64,000 bases of DNA from the NCBI GenBank assembly GCA_947503625.1, contig CANNEK010000001.1, forward strand, positions 486,152-550,151. Reading direction: 5' to 3'. The notes beneath the pieces were generated by a model. The model saw only the letters and a list, made by a program, of their open reading frames with translations. It made no database searches and had not been told where the DNA came from. Source of the stretch: an uncultured Kordiimonas sp. (lineage in GTDB: Bacteria > Pseudomonadota > Alphaproteobacteria > Sphingomonadales > Kordiimonadaceae). Positions 53,115-63,734 of this stretch are shown here, in pieces (the first letter of the stretch is position 1; the number at the start of each line of letters is the position of its first letter). A program made the translations under genes and the position numbers.

Positions 53115-54247
53115 AAAGCAAACCGGCAGGTATATTTCTAGCAGTCTTCGCAGGCATAATTGTGCTTGTGATTGCTGGTTTCCTATGGGTCCAGTCAGAT
53201 CCGGTGCGTGCACTACGGATTGCGTTCACGCCTTCTGACAGTTTCGCGCCGATCAGTGATCAACCACTGGATTACAGCGACGACGCCAATTGGGCAGCTC
53301 TCCCGGGCATGGATAGCTATGCAAACACAACCCCCAAGGGCGAAGTCAGTGTTGCTGTGCAGCCTGATGTAGATGTGTTTTTTGTTCACCCGACAACCTA
53401 CCTGAGCCGTGACAGCTGGAACGCGCCGCTTGACGATGAAAATGCAAACACAGGCATTGAAAAACGCGTGCTCAAACTGCAGGCCAGCGCTCTCAACCTC
53501 GCGGGACAGATATACGCACCGCGGTATCGTCAGGCCACGTTCGGCGCTTTCTTTGATCAGGAAGGCGATGGCCTTCAAGCCCTGATATATGCTTATCAGG
53601 ACGTGCAATCCGCCTTTGATCAGTTTATCGCGGAAAGAAACAACAACCGCCCGTTCATTCTGGCAGGACACAGCCAGGGTTCCCTGCATTTGCTGCCACT
53701 CATGCAGCAGCGGGTTGCTGGAACGCCGCTCGTGGAACGCATGGTCGCCGCTTACATTGTCGGCTGGCCTGTGAGCGTTGAAGCGGACCTGGGCGCGCTG
53801 GAAGGCATAGATGCGTGTGAAAATTCTCTCGATACACAATGCGTTGTGTCCTATCAGACATTTGGGCCCGCGGGAGACACCAGCGGTGTGGACGGTTATT
53901 TCCAGACAACGGTTGGCCTGGGGGGCTTGCCACGGGTCGGTACAAAAATGCTGTGCACCAACCCTCTCACCTGGACCATTGACGGTATCGCAGGTGCCGA
54001 CGCGAACAAAGGCGCTCAGGAGCGCGTAGGTGATGATGATCCTTTAGGAGCACCTGTTGCTGGTTTCAATGGTGCGCAGTGCCGCGAAAATGGCTTCCTT
54101 TACCTTGAGAGCGAACCAGGCGAACCCTGGCAGCACTTCAAAATGGCTGGCGAGAATTATCACGTGTACGATTACCACATGTTTTATGCCAACGTCCGGG
54201 AGAATGCAGTCGCACGGGTTGCCGCATGGAAGGCTGCAAACCGTTGA
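53105..54247 (+). CDS. DUF3089 alpha/beta-hydrolase-like protein
   Basis: Protein of 380 residues. An N-terminal membrane helix ([21 protein letters not shown]) anchors it. The DUF3089 core has [20 protein letters not shown], the DVQSAFDQF helix, the nucleophile elbow [13 protein letters not shown] and the closing [18 protein letters not shown], where Asp and His complete a possible triad. The function is unproven; an esterase or peptidase-like activity is plausible. It overlaps the GNAT gene by 10 bases at its start and ruvX by up to 22 bases at its end. Confidence 0.9.
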   Translation: MALKSKPAGIFLAVFAGIIVLVIAGFLWVQSDPVRALRIAFTPSDSFAPISDQPLDYSDDANWAALPGMDSYANTTPKGEVSVAVQPDVDVFFVHPTTYLSRDSWNAPLDDENANTGIEKRVLKLQASALNLAGQIYAPRYRQATFGAFFDQEGDGLQALIYAYQDVQSAFDQFIAERNNNRPFILAGHSQGSLHLLPLMQQRVAGTPLVERMVAAYIVGWPVSVEADLGALEGIDACENSLDTQCVVSYQTFGPAGDTSGVDGYFQTTVGLGGLPRVGTKMLCTNPLTWTIDGIAGADANKGAQERVGDDDPLGAPVAGFNGAQCRENGFLYLESEPGEPWQHFKMAGENYHVYDYHMFYANVRENAVARVAAWKAANR

Positions 54248-54705
54248 CCAACACAGTGCTGCCAATCCAGGAGCTAAAAGCTGGCCTGAAAACAGGTCAG
54301 CGTCTTCTGGGCCTCGATATCGGCAGTAAAACCATCGGCCTTGCCCTTTCAGATACAACACTGACGATCGCAACACCGATGGAAACGATCAGGCGCACCA
54401 AGTTCAAAAATGATGTGGCTCGCTTGCAGGAAATAGTTTCAGCGCAAGACGTTGGTGGTTTTGTACTTGGCTGGCCCGTGAACATGGATGGAAGCGAGGG
54501 CCCGCGCTGTCAGTCAACCATGGCTTTTTCAAGAAATCTGGCGGAAAAAATTGCGCTTCCGCAGGCCTTGTGGGACGAGCGATTATCTACCTCCGCCGTA
54601 GAGCGCACCTTGATCGAAGCAGACCGAAGCCGTGCGCGACGCAAGGAACTTGTCGACAAAATGGCCGCTTCCTACATCCTTCAAGGCGCATTGCACGCGC
54701 TCTAG
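54226..54705 (+). CDS. ruvX: Pre-16S rRNA nuclease YqgF / RuvX
   Basis: Protein of up to 159 residues with an RNase H-like fold: [20 protein letters not shown] with the first Asp, [16 protein letters not shown] in the middle, and [17 protein letters not shown] with the DER motif; the last Asp is in [13 protein letters not shown]. It trims the 5' end of 16S rRNA (Holliday junction activity has also been proposed). The start is unclear: ATG at 54226 overlaps the DUF3089 gene by 22 bases, and TTG at 54244 by four; neither has a clean ribosome site. It begins the ruvX-pyrB-pyrC-plsY-dprA run. Confidence 0.93.
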   Translation: MEGCKPLTNTVLPIQELKAGLKTGQRLLGLDIGSKTIGLALSDTTLTIATPMETIRRTKFKNDVARLQEIVSAQDVGGFVLGWPVNMDGSEGPRCQSTMAFSRNLAEKIALPQALWDERLSTSAVERTLIEADRSRARRKELVDKMAASYILQGALHAL

Positions 54706-54726
54706 GGAAGAGCTGTGCGGTTAAAG

Positions 54727-54802
54727 TTGATAGCCCCGCCTCGCATCAATTTTATACCCACGCGTTATCCAGCTTGCAGCGCCGCGCAATTGCCCTTATA
54801 AG
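54727..54802 (+). promoter_or_regulatory. Two candidate promoters upstream of pyrB
   Basis: Candidate 1: TTGATA (54727-54732), 18 bases, TTTATA (54751-54756). Candidate 2: TTGCAG (54774-54779), 17 bases, TATAAG (54797-54802). Candidate 2 would start transcription almost at the pyrB ATG (54812), giving a near-leaderless message. No attenuator is visible. Confidence 0.4.
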
Positions 54803-54811
54803 GCGGGCTTA

Positions 54812-55816
54812 ATGAGCACGCATTCGACCGAACAGTCTTCTTATCCGCGCGCGGACGTTGATCCGCCCTCCGGACAGCTTTTTCCATACAAACACCTGCT
54901 TGGCATCTGGGGACTTGATCCCACAGCCATCAAGCATTTGCTCGATACCGCGGACGGGTACGTAGAGCAAAACAGACAAGCAAAAAAATCAACCGCGATT
55001 TGTAATGGCCTGACCCAGATCAATCTGTTCTTTGAAAACTCTACCCGCACACTGATGAGTTTTGAAATCGCCGGCAAACGCCTGGGACTGGACACGATTT
55101 CAATGTCCACAGGGACGTCTTCAATTAAGAAGGGCGAAACCATGCTGGACACGGCTGCAACGCTAAACGCCATGCATCCTGATGTGCTGGTAATGCGGCA
55201 CGGCGACAGCGGCGCAGTGAAACTCTTGTCAGAGAAAATGGACTGTGCCGTTATAAACGCTGGTGATGGTCGTTCTGAGCATCCTACACAGGCACTTCTG
55301 GACGCACTCACAATCCGCAGGCGCAAAGGTTCAATCCACGGTCAAACCATTGTTATTTCAGGCGACGTCGCTCACAGCCGTGTCGCCAGATCCAACATCT
55401 ATTTGCTGAACGCTATGGGAGCACGAGTACGACTGGTTGCTCCCCCCACTCTTCTGCCCTGCGACGTTGACCGGCTGGGGGTCGAGGTCTTTCACCGAAT
55501 GGAGGACGGCCTTGAAGGGGCAGACGTGGTCATGATGCTGCGGCTCCAGAACGAACGCATGCAGGGTGCATTTCTACCTTCGCTGCGGGAATACTACCGG
55601 TTTTGGGGCTTAACACGTGAAAAACTGACTGTCGCAAAAGACGATGTGCTGGTGATGCACCCCGGGCCCATGAACCGCGGTGTAGAAATAGCCTCCGACG
55701 TGGCAGACGATCTGGACCGTTCCGCTATTGAAGAACAAGTGGAAATGGGCGTTGCTGTCAGGATGGCTTGCATTGACGTGCTGACCAAAGACTTGCGCAG
55801 CGGAGATGCTTCATGA
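54812..55816 (+). CDS. pyrB: Aspartate carbamoyltransferase catalytic subunit
   Basis: Protein of 334 residues that makes N-carbamoyl-aspartate, the second step of UMP synthesis. The carbamoyl phosphate site is [58 protein letters not shown] and [12 protein letters not shown] are the other signatures. The N-terminus is about 20 residues longer than in E. coli. ATG at 54812, with AAGGCGG five bases upstream. It overlaps the pyrC-like gene by four bases (ATGA). A PyrI regulatory subunit is absent; in this class a dihydroorotase-like subunit often binds PyrB instead. Confidence 0.97.
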   Translation: MSTHSTEQSSYPRADVDPPSGQLFPYKHLLGIWGLDPTAIKHLLDTADGYVEQNRQAKKSTAICNGLTQINLFFENSTRTLMSFEIAGKRLGLDTISMSTGTSSIKKGETMLDTAATLNAMHPDVLVMRHGDSGAVKLLSEKMDCAVINAGDGRSEHPTQALLDALTIRRRKGSIHGQTIVISGDVAHSRVARSNIYLLNAMGARVRLVAPPTLLPCDVDRLGVEVFHRMEDGLEGADVVMMLRLQNERMQGAFLPSLREYYRFWGLTREKLTVAKDDVLVMHPGPMNRGVEIASDVADDLDRSAIEEQVEMGVAVRMACIDVLTKDLRSGDAS

Positions 55817-57054
55817 AGACCGCTTACACCAACGCCCGGATAATTGACCCGGCAAACGGTTTTGATGACGTGGGCACCCTTATCGTGGACGGTAACCTGA
55901 TTGAGGCATGTGGAAGCAGCCTTTCACCTGACACCGCAGACGAGATCATTGACTGTAATGGCAAAGTCCTGTGCCCCGGCTTCATCGATATGCGGGCACA
56001 TGCCGTGGACCCTGACGCAGCTCTGGCAGGCGGCATAACCACCATCATTCTCCAGCCCGATCAAACGACCATTATTGATACGGATGCCGTCGTTGAACGC
56101 ATCCGCCATCGCTCGGTTGATAGCCAGATTGTGAGCGTATATCCAATGGGCGCTGCCACGCAGGGCATGCGGGGCGAGCAAATCGCAGAGATTGGCCAGA
56201 TGCAGGAATCAGGCGCGGTTGCCTTCACCGACTGCACCAAGGCGGTAGACGATGCACAGGTTATGAGGCGGCTGCTGGAATATGCGGGTCATTTTGATGC
56301 TCTGGTTGTGCAATTTGCCGAAAACCCTGAACTTGCTGCCGGCGCGGTGGCTCACGAAGGCGAAACTGCAACCCGCATGGGTTTGGCTGGTGTTCCGGCC
56401 GCAGCGGAAGCAATCCAGATTGAACGTGACGCCCGACTGGCGAAACTAACCAATTCCCGCGTGCATTTTGCACTGGTGTCTTCCCGCGAAGGTGTGGAGG
56501 CAGTGAGAGAAGCCAAATCCAAAGGCATCAAAGTCAGTTGTTCTACAGCACCGCACTATCTGCATCTGAACGATAACGCACTTGAAGGATATAGAACATT
56601 TGCCAAAGTCCGGCCACCGCTCAGGGGGGAAGACGACAGACTTGCCCTCATCGAAGGACTTGCAGATGGCACCATTGATACACTGGTAAGCGACCATTGC
56701 CCCAAGAGCGCGGATGTTAAACGTCTACCCTTTGCGCAGGCTGCCTACGGTGTGGTTGGTTTCGAAACAATGCTGGCACTGGCACTGGCGCCGGTTCATA
56801 CAGGCAAACTGGAACTATCAGCACTGATCAAAGCACTAACCGTCAACCCGGCAAAACTGTTGGGCTTGCCTACTGGAAACCTATCACCCGGTTCATTCGC
56901 GGACTTCGTCATATTCGACCTGAATAAACCCTGGCGAATAGATGCGGACAAACTGATATCAAGTGCCAAAAACACCCCGTTTGACACACTTCCTGTGCAA
57001 GGTCAGGTTCTCAAAACTGTCGCTGACGGTGTGCGCGTTTTCGAGAGAAGCTGA
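55813..57054 (+). CDS. Dihydroorotase-like protein, probably non-catalytic (PyrC'/PyrX)
   Basis: Protein of 413 residues of the amidohydrolase fold, class I dihydroorotase type. The metal sites are degraded. The usual HxH motif is RAH (Arg61, His63) in [14 protein letters not shown], and about a dozen residues are missing before AGGITTI. The later His ligands are replaced (VVQFAEN has Phe168; VHFALVSS keeps His218 but has Leu221). Asp294 in VSDHCPK is kept. Such proteins are known as inactive partners that support PyrB assembly. It overlaps pyrB by four bases. A catalytic PyrC should be encoded elsewhere. ATG at 55813. Confidence 0.9.
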   Translation: MKTAYTNARIIDPANGFDDVGTLIVDGNLIEACGSSLSPDTADEIIDCNGKVLCPGFIDMRAHAVDPDAALAGGITTIILQPDQTTIIDTDAVVERIRHRSVDSQIVSVYPMGAATQGMRGEQIAEIGQMQESGAVAFTDCTKAVDDAQVMRRLLEYAGHFDALVVQFAENPELAAGAVAHEGETATRMGLAGVPAAAEAIQIERDARLAKLTNSRVHFALVSSREGVEAVREAKSKGIKVSCSTAPHYLHLNDNALEGYRTFAKVRPPLRGEDDRLALIEGLADGTIDTLVSDHCPKSADVKRLPFAQAAYGVVGFETMLALALAPVHTGKLELSALIKALTVNPAKLLGLPTGNLSPGSFADFVIFDLNKPWRIDADKLISSAKNTPFDTLPVQGQVLKTVADGVRVFERS

Positions 57055-57058
57055 AACT

Positions 57059-57667
57059 ATGGATCAGACAATAACAATCATTCTCGTTTTGCTGCTCAGC
57101 TATCTCCTTGGCTCTGTACCTTTTGGCCTTGTCATTACACGCCTGGGAGGCCTTGGCGATATCAGGGAAATCGGCTCTGGCAACATTGGTGCCACCAATG
57201 TTCTGCGGACTGGCAGAAAAGACCTGGCACTTGCCACACTGTTATTGGATGCAGGCAAGGGCGCAATTGCTGTTTTGACGACGGCCTATTGGCTCGAACT
57301 GCCAGAACTGGCAGCCGCCGCAGGCATGGCTGCATTCATCGGGCATTGTTTCCCGGTGTTCCTGAAGTTCAATGGTGGCAAAGGTGTAGCAACCTTCTTC
57401 GGTACTATCTTCGCCATTTCGGTTTATCTTGGCCTGGCAAGCGGCGGCGTCTGGCTATTGGTGGCACTTGTTTTTCGTATGTCGTCGCTGGCCGGGCTCG
57501 CAACTGCTGCGGCAGCACCGATCATCAGTTACTACCTGACTGGCACTGATACATGGATGTTTCTAGCGGCCATGACCGCCGTTATCTTTATTCGCCACCG
57601 CGAGAATATTGGTCGAATTCTCGCTGGCACAGAATCCAGAATTGGCAAGAAACCAAAGAAGAGTTGA
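57059..57667 (+). CDS. plsY: Acyl-phosphate glycerol-3-phosphate acyltransferase
   Basis: Membrane protein of 202 residues that starts phospholipid synthesis by acylating glycerol 3-phosphate from acyl-phosphate. The three conserved loops are present: GSVPFGLVITR with GSGNIGATNVLRTG; FIGHCFPVFLKFNGGKGVATF; and IRHRENIGRILAGTE. Five hydrophobic helices are visible. The ATG at 57059 (MDQTITIILV) follows the pyrC-like stop by four bases, and its TGA overlaps the dprA start (TGATG). Confidence 0.97.
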   Translation: MDQTITIILVLLLSYLLGSVPFGLVITRLGGLGDIREIGSGNIGATNVLRTGRKDLALATLLLDAGKGAIAVLTTAYWLELPELAAAAGMAAFIGHCFPVFLKFNGGKGVATFFGTIFAISVYLGLASGGVWLLVALVFRMSSLAGLATAAAAPIISYYLTGTDTWMFLAAMTAVIFIRHRENIGRILAGTESRIGKKPKKS

Positions 57668-58758
57668 TGAAAGCGACAGAACGTCAAAAGCTTGATCACA
57701 TTCGTTTGGCCCGCAGCCAATCAATCGGGCCGGTTGCGTTTCAAAAACTGATTGAAATGCATGGCAGCGCATCAAACGCGCTGGATGCTCTTATGGATGG
57801 GCCACAATCTAAAAAGGTTTGCTCAGAATCCGTTGCCGACATTGAGTTAAGTGCCGCTGAAGACTTTGGTGCCTCAACGCTGTGCCTTGGGTTTGATGAT
57901 TATCCAGCGCGCCTTGCGGCTATTCCCGGTGCTCCTCCCCTACTTTATGTCAAAGGGCAGCGAGAGCTTCTGAACGCGCGAACAGCAGCGATTGTGGGCG
58001 CTCGAAATGCCAGCGCTGCGGGACTGAAAATCACTCGCACACTTGCCTGTGCACTGGGGGAAGCTGGTGTAACCACCGTATCGGGTCTGGCCCGTGGAAT
58101 TGATACAGCTGCTCATACAGCGTCCGTTCCCTTTGGTACAATTGCTTGTTTGGCGGGGGGATTGGACGTGGTCTATCCGCAGGAAAACAAAGGGTTGTAT
58201 CTGCAAATCATGGATACAGGTCTGCTTGTAAGCGAGATGCCGCCTGGCACAAAACCGCAGGCTCGTCATTTTCCCCGCCGAAACCGGATCATCAGTGGCC
58301 TTTCAGACGGCGTCATCATCATTGAAGCCGCTGCCAAATCCGGTTCGCTGATCACAGCACGTTTCGCCGCTGAGCAGGGACGGGATATCTTCGCCGTACC
58401 CGGTTCGCCACTGGACCCCAGATCGGCGGGCGGTAACAGACTGATAAAAGACGGTGCGATTTTGACAAGAAACGCGGACGATGTTCTTGCCGAGCTGGGA
58501 GCCGAGATGCCACTCTTTCATCAGCAGACAACAATAAACGAACCAATACAAAGCACCTCGCAAGAGCAGCACGCTAGCACGCCCGCAATTAAGGCTGGTG
58601 ATTTATTGGCATTATTGAACCCAAACCCAACGCATATGGATGAAATCATTGTACTGTCCGGCCTATCCGCGGAGCGCATAGCTACGGAACTGCAGATGCT
58701 GGAACTGGACGGAAAGATCACTCGTCACAGTGGCGGTCGCTTTAGTCGAATTGAGTGA
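57667..58758 (+). CDS. dprA: DNA processing protein DprA
   Basis: Protein of 363 residues that protects incoming single-stranded DNA and loads RecA during transformation. An N-terminal helical (SAM-like) region is followed by the Rossmann core: IVGARNASAAGLKITR, VSGLARGIDTAAHTASV, TIACLAGGLDVVYPQENKGL, FPRRNRIISGLSDGVIIIEA, KSGSLITARFAAEQGRDIFA and GNRLIKDGA. The C-terminal DML1-like winged helix (about 305-363) is present. The ATG at 57667 overlaps the plsY stop. Natural competence is possible but no competence operon is visible here. Confidence 0.97.
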   Translation: MKATERQKLDHIRLARSQSIGPVAFQKLIEMHGSASNALDALMDGPQSKKVCSESVADIELSAAEDFGASTLCLGFDDYPARLAAIPGAPPLLYVKGQRELLNARTAAIVGARNASAAGLKITRTLACALGEAGVTTVSGLARGIDTAAHTASVPFGTIACLAGGLDVVYPQENKGLYLQIMDTGLLVSEMPPGTKPQARHFPRRNRIISGLSDGVIIIEAAAKSGSLITARFAAEQGRDIFAVPGSPLDPRSAGGNRLIKDGAILTRNADDVLAELGAEMPLFHQQTTINEPIQSTSQEQHASTPAIKAGDLLALLNPNPTHMDEIIVLSGLSAERIATELQMLELDGKITRHSGGRFSRIE

Positions 58759-58873
58759 AAATTACATAATCCCATTGCAATAAGAGACGCTTGCCTCTAG
58801 GTGAGGACAAATAGCGGCAATATATTATTCGCCAGAACCTGGCGTAACCGACGGCACGGAGAGACATAGCCTT

Positions 58874-61441
58874 ATGAACGTTGTTATTGTGGAATCGCCC
58901 TCAAAGGCGAAAACGATCAACAAATATCTCGGTAAAGATTACAATGTCTTAGCGAGCTTTGGCCATGTTCGGGACTTACCAGCCAAGGATGGATCTGTTT
59001 TGCCCGAAAAAGACTTTGAAATGGAATGGGCTGTTGACCGCGACTCAAGCAAACGCCTGACGGAAATTGCGAATGCAGTTAAAGGCGCCGACCGCCTTTA
59101 TCTCGCAACTGACCCCGACCGCGAAGGTGAAGCGATCAGTTGGCATGTGCTTGAAGTTCTTAGAAAGAAAAAGGCTCTCAAAGACGTTGACGTAAAGCGA
59201 GTTGTCTTCAACGAGATCACAAAGTCCGCGATCCTGAAGGCGATGGCCGAACCTCGCGATCTGGATGATGAGCTAGTCAATGCTTATCTTGCACGGCGCG
59301 CCCTTGATTATCTGGTTGGCTTTACGCTGTCACCCGTTCTTTGGCGCAAGCTCCCCGGTGCTCGTTCGGCAGGCCGCGTCCAGTCTGTTGCCCTGCGTCT
59401 TGTCTGTGATCGGGAAGCGGAAATTGAACGGTTTATTGCCCGGGAATACTGGTCTGTGGAAGCCGCGCTGGATTCGGCATCAGACAAAAAGTTCTCTGCG
59501 CGTCTGTTCGCGACAAACGGTACCAAACTCGACAAGTATGACCTTAAAGACGAGGTAGCAGCGAGTGCAGCGGCGGCGCTCGTGCGCAATGAGCCTCTGA
59601 CCGTCAGTTCGGTCGAGCGGAAACCCGCACAACGCCATCCACAACCGCCCTTCACAACGTCCACGTTGCAACAGGAAGCAGCCCGCAAACTTGGGTTCGC
59701 GGCAAACCGCACTATGCGGGTGGCTCAATCTCTCTATGAGGGTAAAAAACTGGATGGTGAAGTTACAGGTTTGATCACTTATATGCGGACCGACGGCGTA
59801 GGCATCGCACAGGAAGCATTGAACGCAACCCGGCAAATGATCACCGAACGGTATGGGGAACGTTTCCTGCCATCCAAGCCCAAAGTATACAAAACCAAGG
59901 CGAAGAATGCCCAGGAAGCACACGAAGCAGTCCGCCCTACTGATCCGATGAGGCGCCCTACAGATGTCGCTCATGCTTTGGATAGTGATGAATTAAAGCT
60001 GTATGAACTGATTTGGCGCAGGACCATTGCCAGCCAGATGGAAAGTGCACGCCTTGAACGAACAACTATCACAATACTGAATGCAGATAAGTCCGCTGAA
60101 CTGCGGTCCACGGGCACAATCATCCAGTTTGACGGCTTTCTTTCCGTTTATCAGGAAGGCAAGGATGACGAAAAAGATGAGGATGAAAAATTACTGCCGA
60201 ATTTGGCAGAGGGCGAGAATATTGCCCTGAAAGATGTAACGCCGCGCCAGCACTTTACGGAAGCCCCTCCCCGCTTTACTGAAGCAAGCCTTGTTAAGCG
60301 CATGGAAGAACTGGGTATCGGTCGCCCGTCAACTTATGCCTCCATCCTGACTGTGCTGCGCGATCGCAGCTATGTCGTGATGGACCGCAACCGGTTTGTG
60401 CCAGAAGACAAAGGCCGCCTCGTAACGGCGTTTCTGGAGAAATTCTTTGAACGCTATGTTGAGTTCGACTTCACTGCGAACCTGGAAGCACGGCTTGATC
60501 ATGTCTCTGATGGTAAAGAGGAGTGGAAGAAAGTTCTCCGTGATTTCTGGAGCGAGTTCAAACCCAAAACGGAAGAAATTCTGGGAGTTCGCAACGCAGT
60601 AGTGATTGATGCGCTGGATGAATTCCTGGAACCCATGATGTTCGAGATCGCCAAGGAAGGCGAAAATCCGCGAAAATGCCCAAATTGCGAAGATGGTCGA
60701 CTGGGACTAAAAACCAGTCGTTATGGTGCATTTGTCGGGTGTTCCAATTATCCGGAATGTAACTATACGCGGCCTTTCGGCCAGAAGGCTGACAACGAAA
60801 ACGACGCGGCGGAAGACGGTGCCGGCGTTTTGGGCGTCGATCCCGGAACCGAAGAGGAAGTTGCAATCAAAAATGGTCGTTTTGGTATGTACATCCAGCT
60901 TGGTGAAGCCAAGAAGGGCGAAAAGCCGAAACGCGCCACAATTCCCAAAGACCTTGAATTGAGCACCATCGACCTCGAAAAAGCACTGCAATTGCTTTCC
61001 TTGCCGCGCGAAGTCGGAAAACATCCGGAAACTGGCAAACCCATTACTGCTGCTATTGGCCGCTATGGCCCATATGTCTTGCATGAAGGCGTATATGGGA
61101 AGCTTGCGTCGACAGACGAGGTATTCAGCGTTGGCATTAACCGTGCTGTTGCCGCAATCGCTGATGCCGCTGCCAAAAAAGGCGGGGCCAAAACAGTTTT
61201 GAAAGAGTTGGGCGAACACCCCGAAGAAGGGGGCTTAATTCAGGTCCTTGATGGGAGGTACGGCCCATACGTCAAGCACAACAAAACCAACGCAACCTTG
61301 CCCAAAGGTACAGAGCCAACCGCAGTAACGATGGAACAGGCGCTTGAATGGATTGCAGCAAAAGCATCCAAGAAAAAGACGCCCGTAAAGAAAAAAGCAT
61401 CAGCGAAAAAGAAAACAACCAGCCGTAAAAAGGCTTCTTAA
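58874..61441 (+). CDS. topA: DNA topoisomerase I
   Basis: Type IA topoisomerase of 855 residues that relaxes negative supercoils. The TOPRIM domain is MNVVIVESPSKAKTINKYLG with LATDPDREGEAISWH. The catalytic Tyr303 is in GLITYMRTDG. The DNA gate shows GRPSTYASIL. The C-terminal part has one clear four-Cys zinc ribbon (CPNC ... GCSNYPEC) and then zinc-free repeats with RYGPYVLHEG and RYGPYVKHNK, as in other alphaproteobacteria. A Lys-rich tail (about the last 25 residues) aids DNA binding. ATG at 58874 with GGAGAG ten bases upstream. It follows dprA after about 115 bases. Confidence 0.97.
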   Translation: MNVVIVESPSKAKTINKYLGKDYNVLASFGHVRDLPAKDGSVLPEKDFEMEWAVDRDSSKRLTEIANAVKGADRLYLATDPDREGEAISWHVLEVLRKKKALKDVDVKRVVFNEITKSAILKAMAEPRDLDDELVNAYLARRALDYLVGFTLSPVLWRKLPGARSAGRVQSVALRLVCDREAEIERFIAREYWSVEAALDSASDKKFSARLFATNGTKLDKYDLKDEVAASAAAALVRNEPLTVSSVERKPAQRHPQPPFTTSTLQQEAARKLGFAANRTMRVAQSLYEGKKLDGEVTGLITYMRTDGVGIAQEALNATRQMITERYGERFLPSKPKVYKTKAKNAQEAHEAVRPTDPMRRPTDVAHALDSDELKLYELIWRRTIASQMESARLERTTITILNADKSAELRSTGTIIQFDGFLSVYQEGKDDEKDEDEKLLPNLAEGENIALKDVTPRQHFTEAPPRFTEASLVKRMEELGIGRPSTYASILTVLRDRSYVVMDRNRFVPEDKGRLVTAFLEKFFERYVEFDFTANLEARLDHVSDGKEEWKKVLRDFWSEFKPKTEEILGVRNAVVIDALDEFLEPMMFEIAKEGENPRKCPNCEDGRLGLKTSRYGAFVGCSNYPECNYTRPFGQKADNENDAAEDGAGVLGVDPGTEEEVAIKNGRFGMYIQLGEAKKGEKPKRATIPKDLELSTIDLEKALQLLSLPREVGKHPETGKPITAAIGRYGPYVLHEGVYGKLASTDEVFSVGINRAVAAIADAAAKKGGAKTVLKELGEHPEEGGLIQVLDGRYGPYVKHNKTNATLPKGTEPTAVTMEQALEWIAAKASKKKTPVKKKASAKKKTTSRKKAS

Positions 61442-61472
61442 ACCAGCCTTTTCGGCGACAGGGTGAAAGTAC

Positions 61473-63725
61473 TTGGCGCACCAAAACAAGATCGACCGGT
61501 TTCCAACCAGCGATGATATTCTTGCGTTCTTGCGCGAAAGCGGCAGCAAAATAACCAAACGCGAGCTCGCTCGTGCCTTTCACATCAAGGGCCCTGACAA
61601 GGTACAATTAAAAAAACTGCTGCGAGAGATGTTGAATGATGGGCTGATAGCGCAGGATGCAGGTCGCGCCCTGCGCCCTGCTGACCGCCTACCGGGTGTT
61701 CAGGTGCTCGAGTTTGCAGGCCTCGACAAGCATGGCGACGCATTAATGCGCCCGGTCAAGTGGGACCGGAAAGCAGAAATGCCGATTATCTATCTCTCGG
61801 AAGATAAACGTAAAAAGCACCCTGCCCTCGGCCCGGGAGACCGGGCGCTGGCTCGTCTTATCCCGATAAAAGACTCTCCTCCAACCTACCGCGCGCAAAT
61901 TCTAAAACTGCTCAAAGCATCACCGCGCAGCATTCTCGGCGTGTTTCATGGCGGGGAAAATGGTGGCCGTATTCATTCGATCGACAAAAAAAATCGTGAT
62001 GACTACTGGGTGGACCGCGACGACGTTCGCGGCGCTGTTGAAGGAGAGCTTGTTACTGCGGAACCTGTTCTACGCCGGCGCAGGGACAGCGGCCCCAAGA
62101 GAGCACGTGTACGAGAACGCCTTGGTGACGTAAGCGATGCACGTTCAATCAGCATGATAGCGATCCATGCACATGATATACCATACGAGTTCCCGGAAGA
62201 GGTTCTGCAAGCCGCGGATGGTGCAAAGCCAGTGACCCTTGAAGGCCGGGTTGATCTGCGAGATATCCCTCTCATTACCATCGACCCTGTGGACGCCCGC
62301 GACCATGATGATGCGATCTGGGCAGAACCAGATTCTGACCCCAAGAACCCGGGCGGGTGGCACGCCATTGTCGCGATCGCTGATGTCGCTCATTACGTAC
62401 GCCCCGACAGCCCGCTGGACCGTGAAGCCGTCAAAAGGGGCAATAGCTGTTACTTTCCCGACCGCGTAGTGCCTATGCTGCCAGAGGCGCTTTCTGCCGG
62501 GCTATGCAGCCTCAAGCCCGGCGAGGATCGTGCCTGTATGGCAGTTCATCTCTGGTTTGACGCGACAGGCAATAAAATCCGGCATAAATTTGTGCGTGGG
62601 CTTATGAAAAGCCACGCTAATATCACCTACGCGCGTGTTCAGTCCGCATTGGACGGCCAGCCAGACGACGAAGCAGCCCCGCTGCTGGAACCGGTACTGA
62701 AACCACTATACGGCACATTCAAAGCCTTGATGACCGCAAGGGAGAAGCGTGAGCCCCTTGACCTGGACCTGCCCGAACGCAAGATAGAGCTAGACCAGGA
62801 AGGCCATGTCCGGGGCATAGCGCTTCGCGAACGGTATGACGCGCACAGGATTGTTGAAGAGTTCATGATCGCAGCAAACGTGGCTGCAGCGGAAGAACTG
62901 GAACAAAAGCGCACACCAGCCATGTACCGCGTTCATGAAGAGCCGCCACTGGATAAACTCGAGAATCTCAGGGAATTTTTGTCCACGCTGGACATGAAAC
63001 TGACCAAAGGTACTGTGATGATGCCGCGCCTTTTTAACGGCATCTTGTCCAAGGTTAGAGAGACTGCCCATGAGCAAATGGTCAACCAGGTGGTCCTTCG
63101 TTCGCAAACTCAAGCATACTACTCGCCCGAAAACCAGGGGCACTTTGGCCTCGCGTTATCCAAATACGCACACTTTACCTCACCGATCCGTCGCTATTCT
63201 GATTTGCTGGTTCACCGCGGCCTCGTTCGGGCGTTAAGGCTGGGAGAGGACGGCCTTACCGACGCCGAAGTTGAAGATATGGATACAATCGGCGAACAGA
63301 TTTCCGGAACCGAACGACGGGCAATGGCCGCCGAGCGAGACTCAACTGATCGCTACATGGCTTCCTATCTCGCCGACCATGTTGGTGACCAGTTCATCGG
63401 GCGTGTTACGGGTGTAACAAGGTTCGGGTTGTTTGTAGAACTGGAGCCATCGGGCGGCGATGGGTTGATCCCCATTTCAGAGATTGGCAACGACTATTAT
63501 TACCACGATGAAGCAAAACACGCCCTCGTAGGGGAAAAAACCGGCGAAACATATAAGCTGGGTGACAAACTCGATGTAAGGCTTACCGAAGCCAACCGGT
63601 TGACAGGCGGACTAAAGCTGGAACTGGCTGGCAAAAAAAACGGGCCGAGGGTTCGCGACATAAAGTACGCAAACCGTCGCGCACGCAGGCCTTCTCCCGG
63701 AAAATCAAAAGGTAAACGGCGATAA
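61473..63725 (+). CDS. rnr: Ribonuclease R
   Basis: 3'-5' exoribonuclease of 750 residues that degrades structured RNA. An N-terminal winged-helix region (SKITKRELARAFHIKGPDK) precedes cold-shock domains. The RNB catalytic domain has the metal-binding Asp cluster DPVDARDHDDAIWA and GNSCYFPDRVVPMLPE, with HFTSPIRRYSDLLVHRGL at the end. The S1 domain is QFIGRVTGVTRFGLFVELEP. A basic tail (RRARRPSPGKSKGKRR) closes it. The start is TTG at 61473, giving the normal N-terminus; AGGGTG is upstream. It lies 31 bases after topA, an arrangement common in alphaproteobacteria, and probably shares its message. Confidence 0.96.
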   Translation: MAHQNKIDRFPTSDDILAFLRESGSKITKRELARAFHIKGPDKVQLKKLLREMLNDGLIAQDAGRALRPADRLPGVQVLEFAGLDKHGDALMRPVKWDRKAEMPIIYLSEDKRKKHPALGPGDRALARLIPIKDSPPTYRAQILKLLKASPRSILGVFHGGENGGRIHSIDKKNRDDYWVDRDDVRGAVEGELVTAEPVLRRRRDSGPKRARVRERLGDVSDARSISMIAIHAHDIPYEFPEEVLQAADGAKPVTLEGRVDLRDIPLITIDPVDARDHDDAIWAEPDSDPKNPGGWHAIVAIADVAHYVRPDSPLDREAVKRGNSCYFPDRVVPMLPEALSAGLCSLKPGEDRACMAVHLWFDATGNKIRHKFVRGLMKSHANITYARVQSALDGQPDDEAAPLLEPVLKPLYGTFKALMTAREKREPLDLDLPERKIELDQEGHVRGIALRERYDAHRIVEEFMIAANVAAAEELEQKRTPAMYRVHEEPPLDKLENLREFLSTLDMKLTKGTVMMPRLFNGILSKVRETAHEQMVNQVVLRSQTQAYYSPENQGHFGLALSKYAHFTSPIRRYSDLLVHRGLVRALRLGEDGLTDAEVEDMDTIGEQISGTERRAMAAERDSTDRYMASYLADHVGDQFIGRVTGVTRFGLFVELEPSGGDGLIPISEIGNDYYYHDEAKHALVGEKTGETYKLGDKLDVRLTEANRLTGGLKLELAGKKNGPRVRDIKYANRRARRPSPGKSKGKRR

Positions 63726-63734
63726 GCTGGTGAC

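Noticed and set aside
52551..54247. Toxin-antitoxin pair (overlapping GNAT and DUF3089 genes)
   Set aside because: The GNAT protein is of ordinary acetyltransferase size, and the partner is a large membrane-anchored hydrolase, not a small DNA-binding antitoxin.
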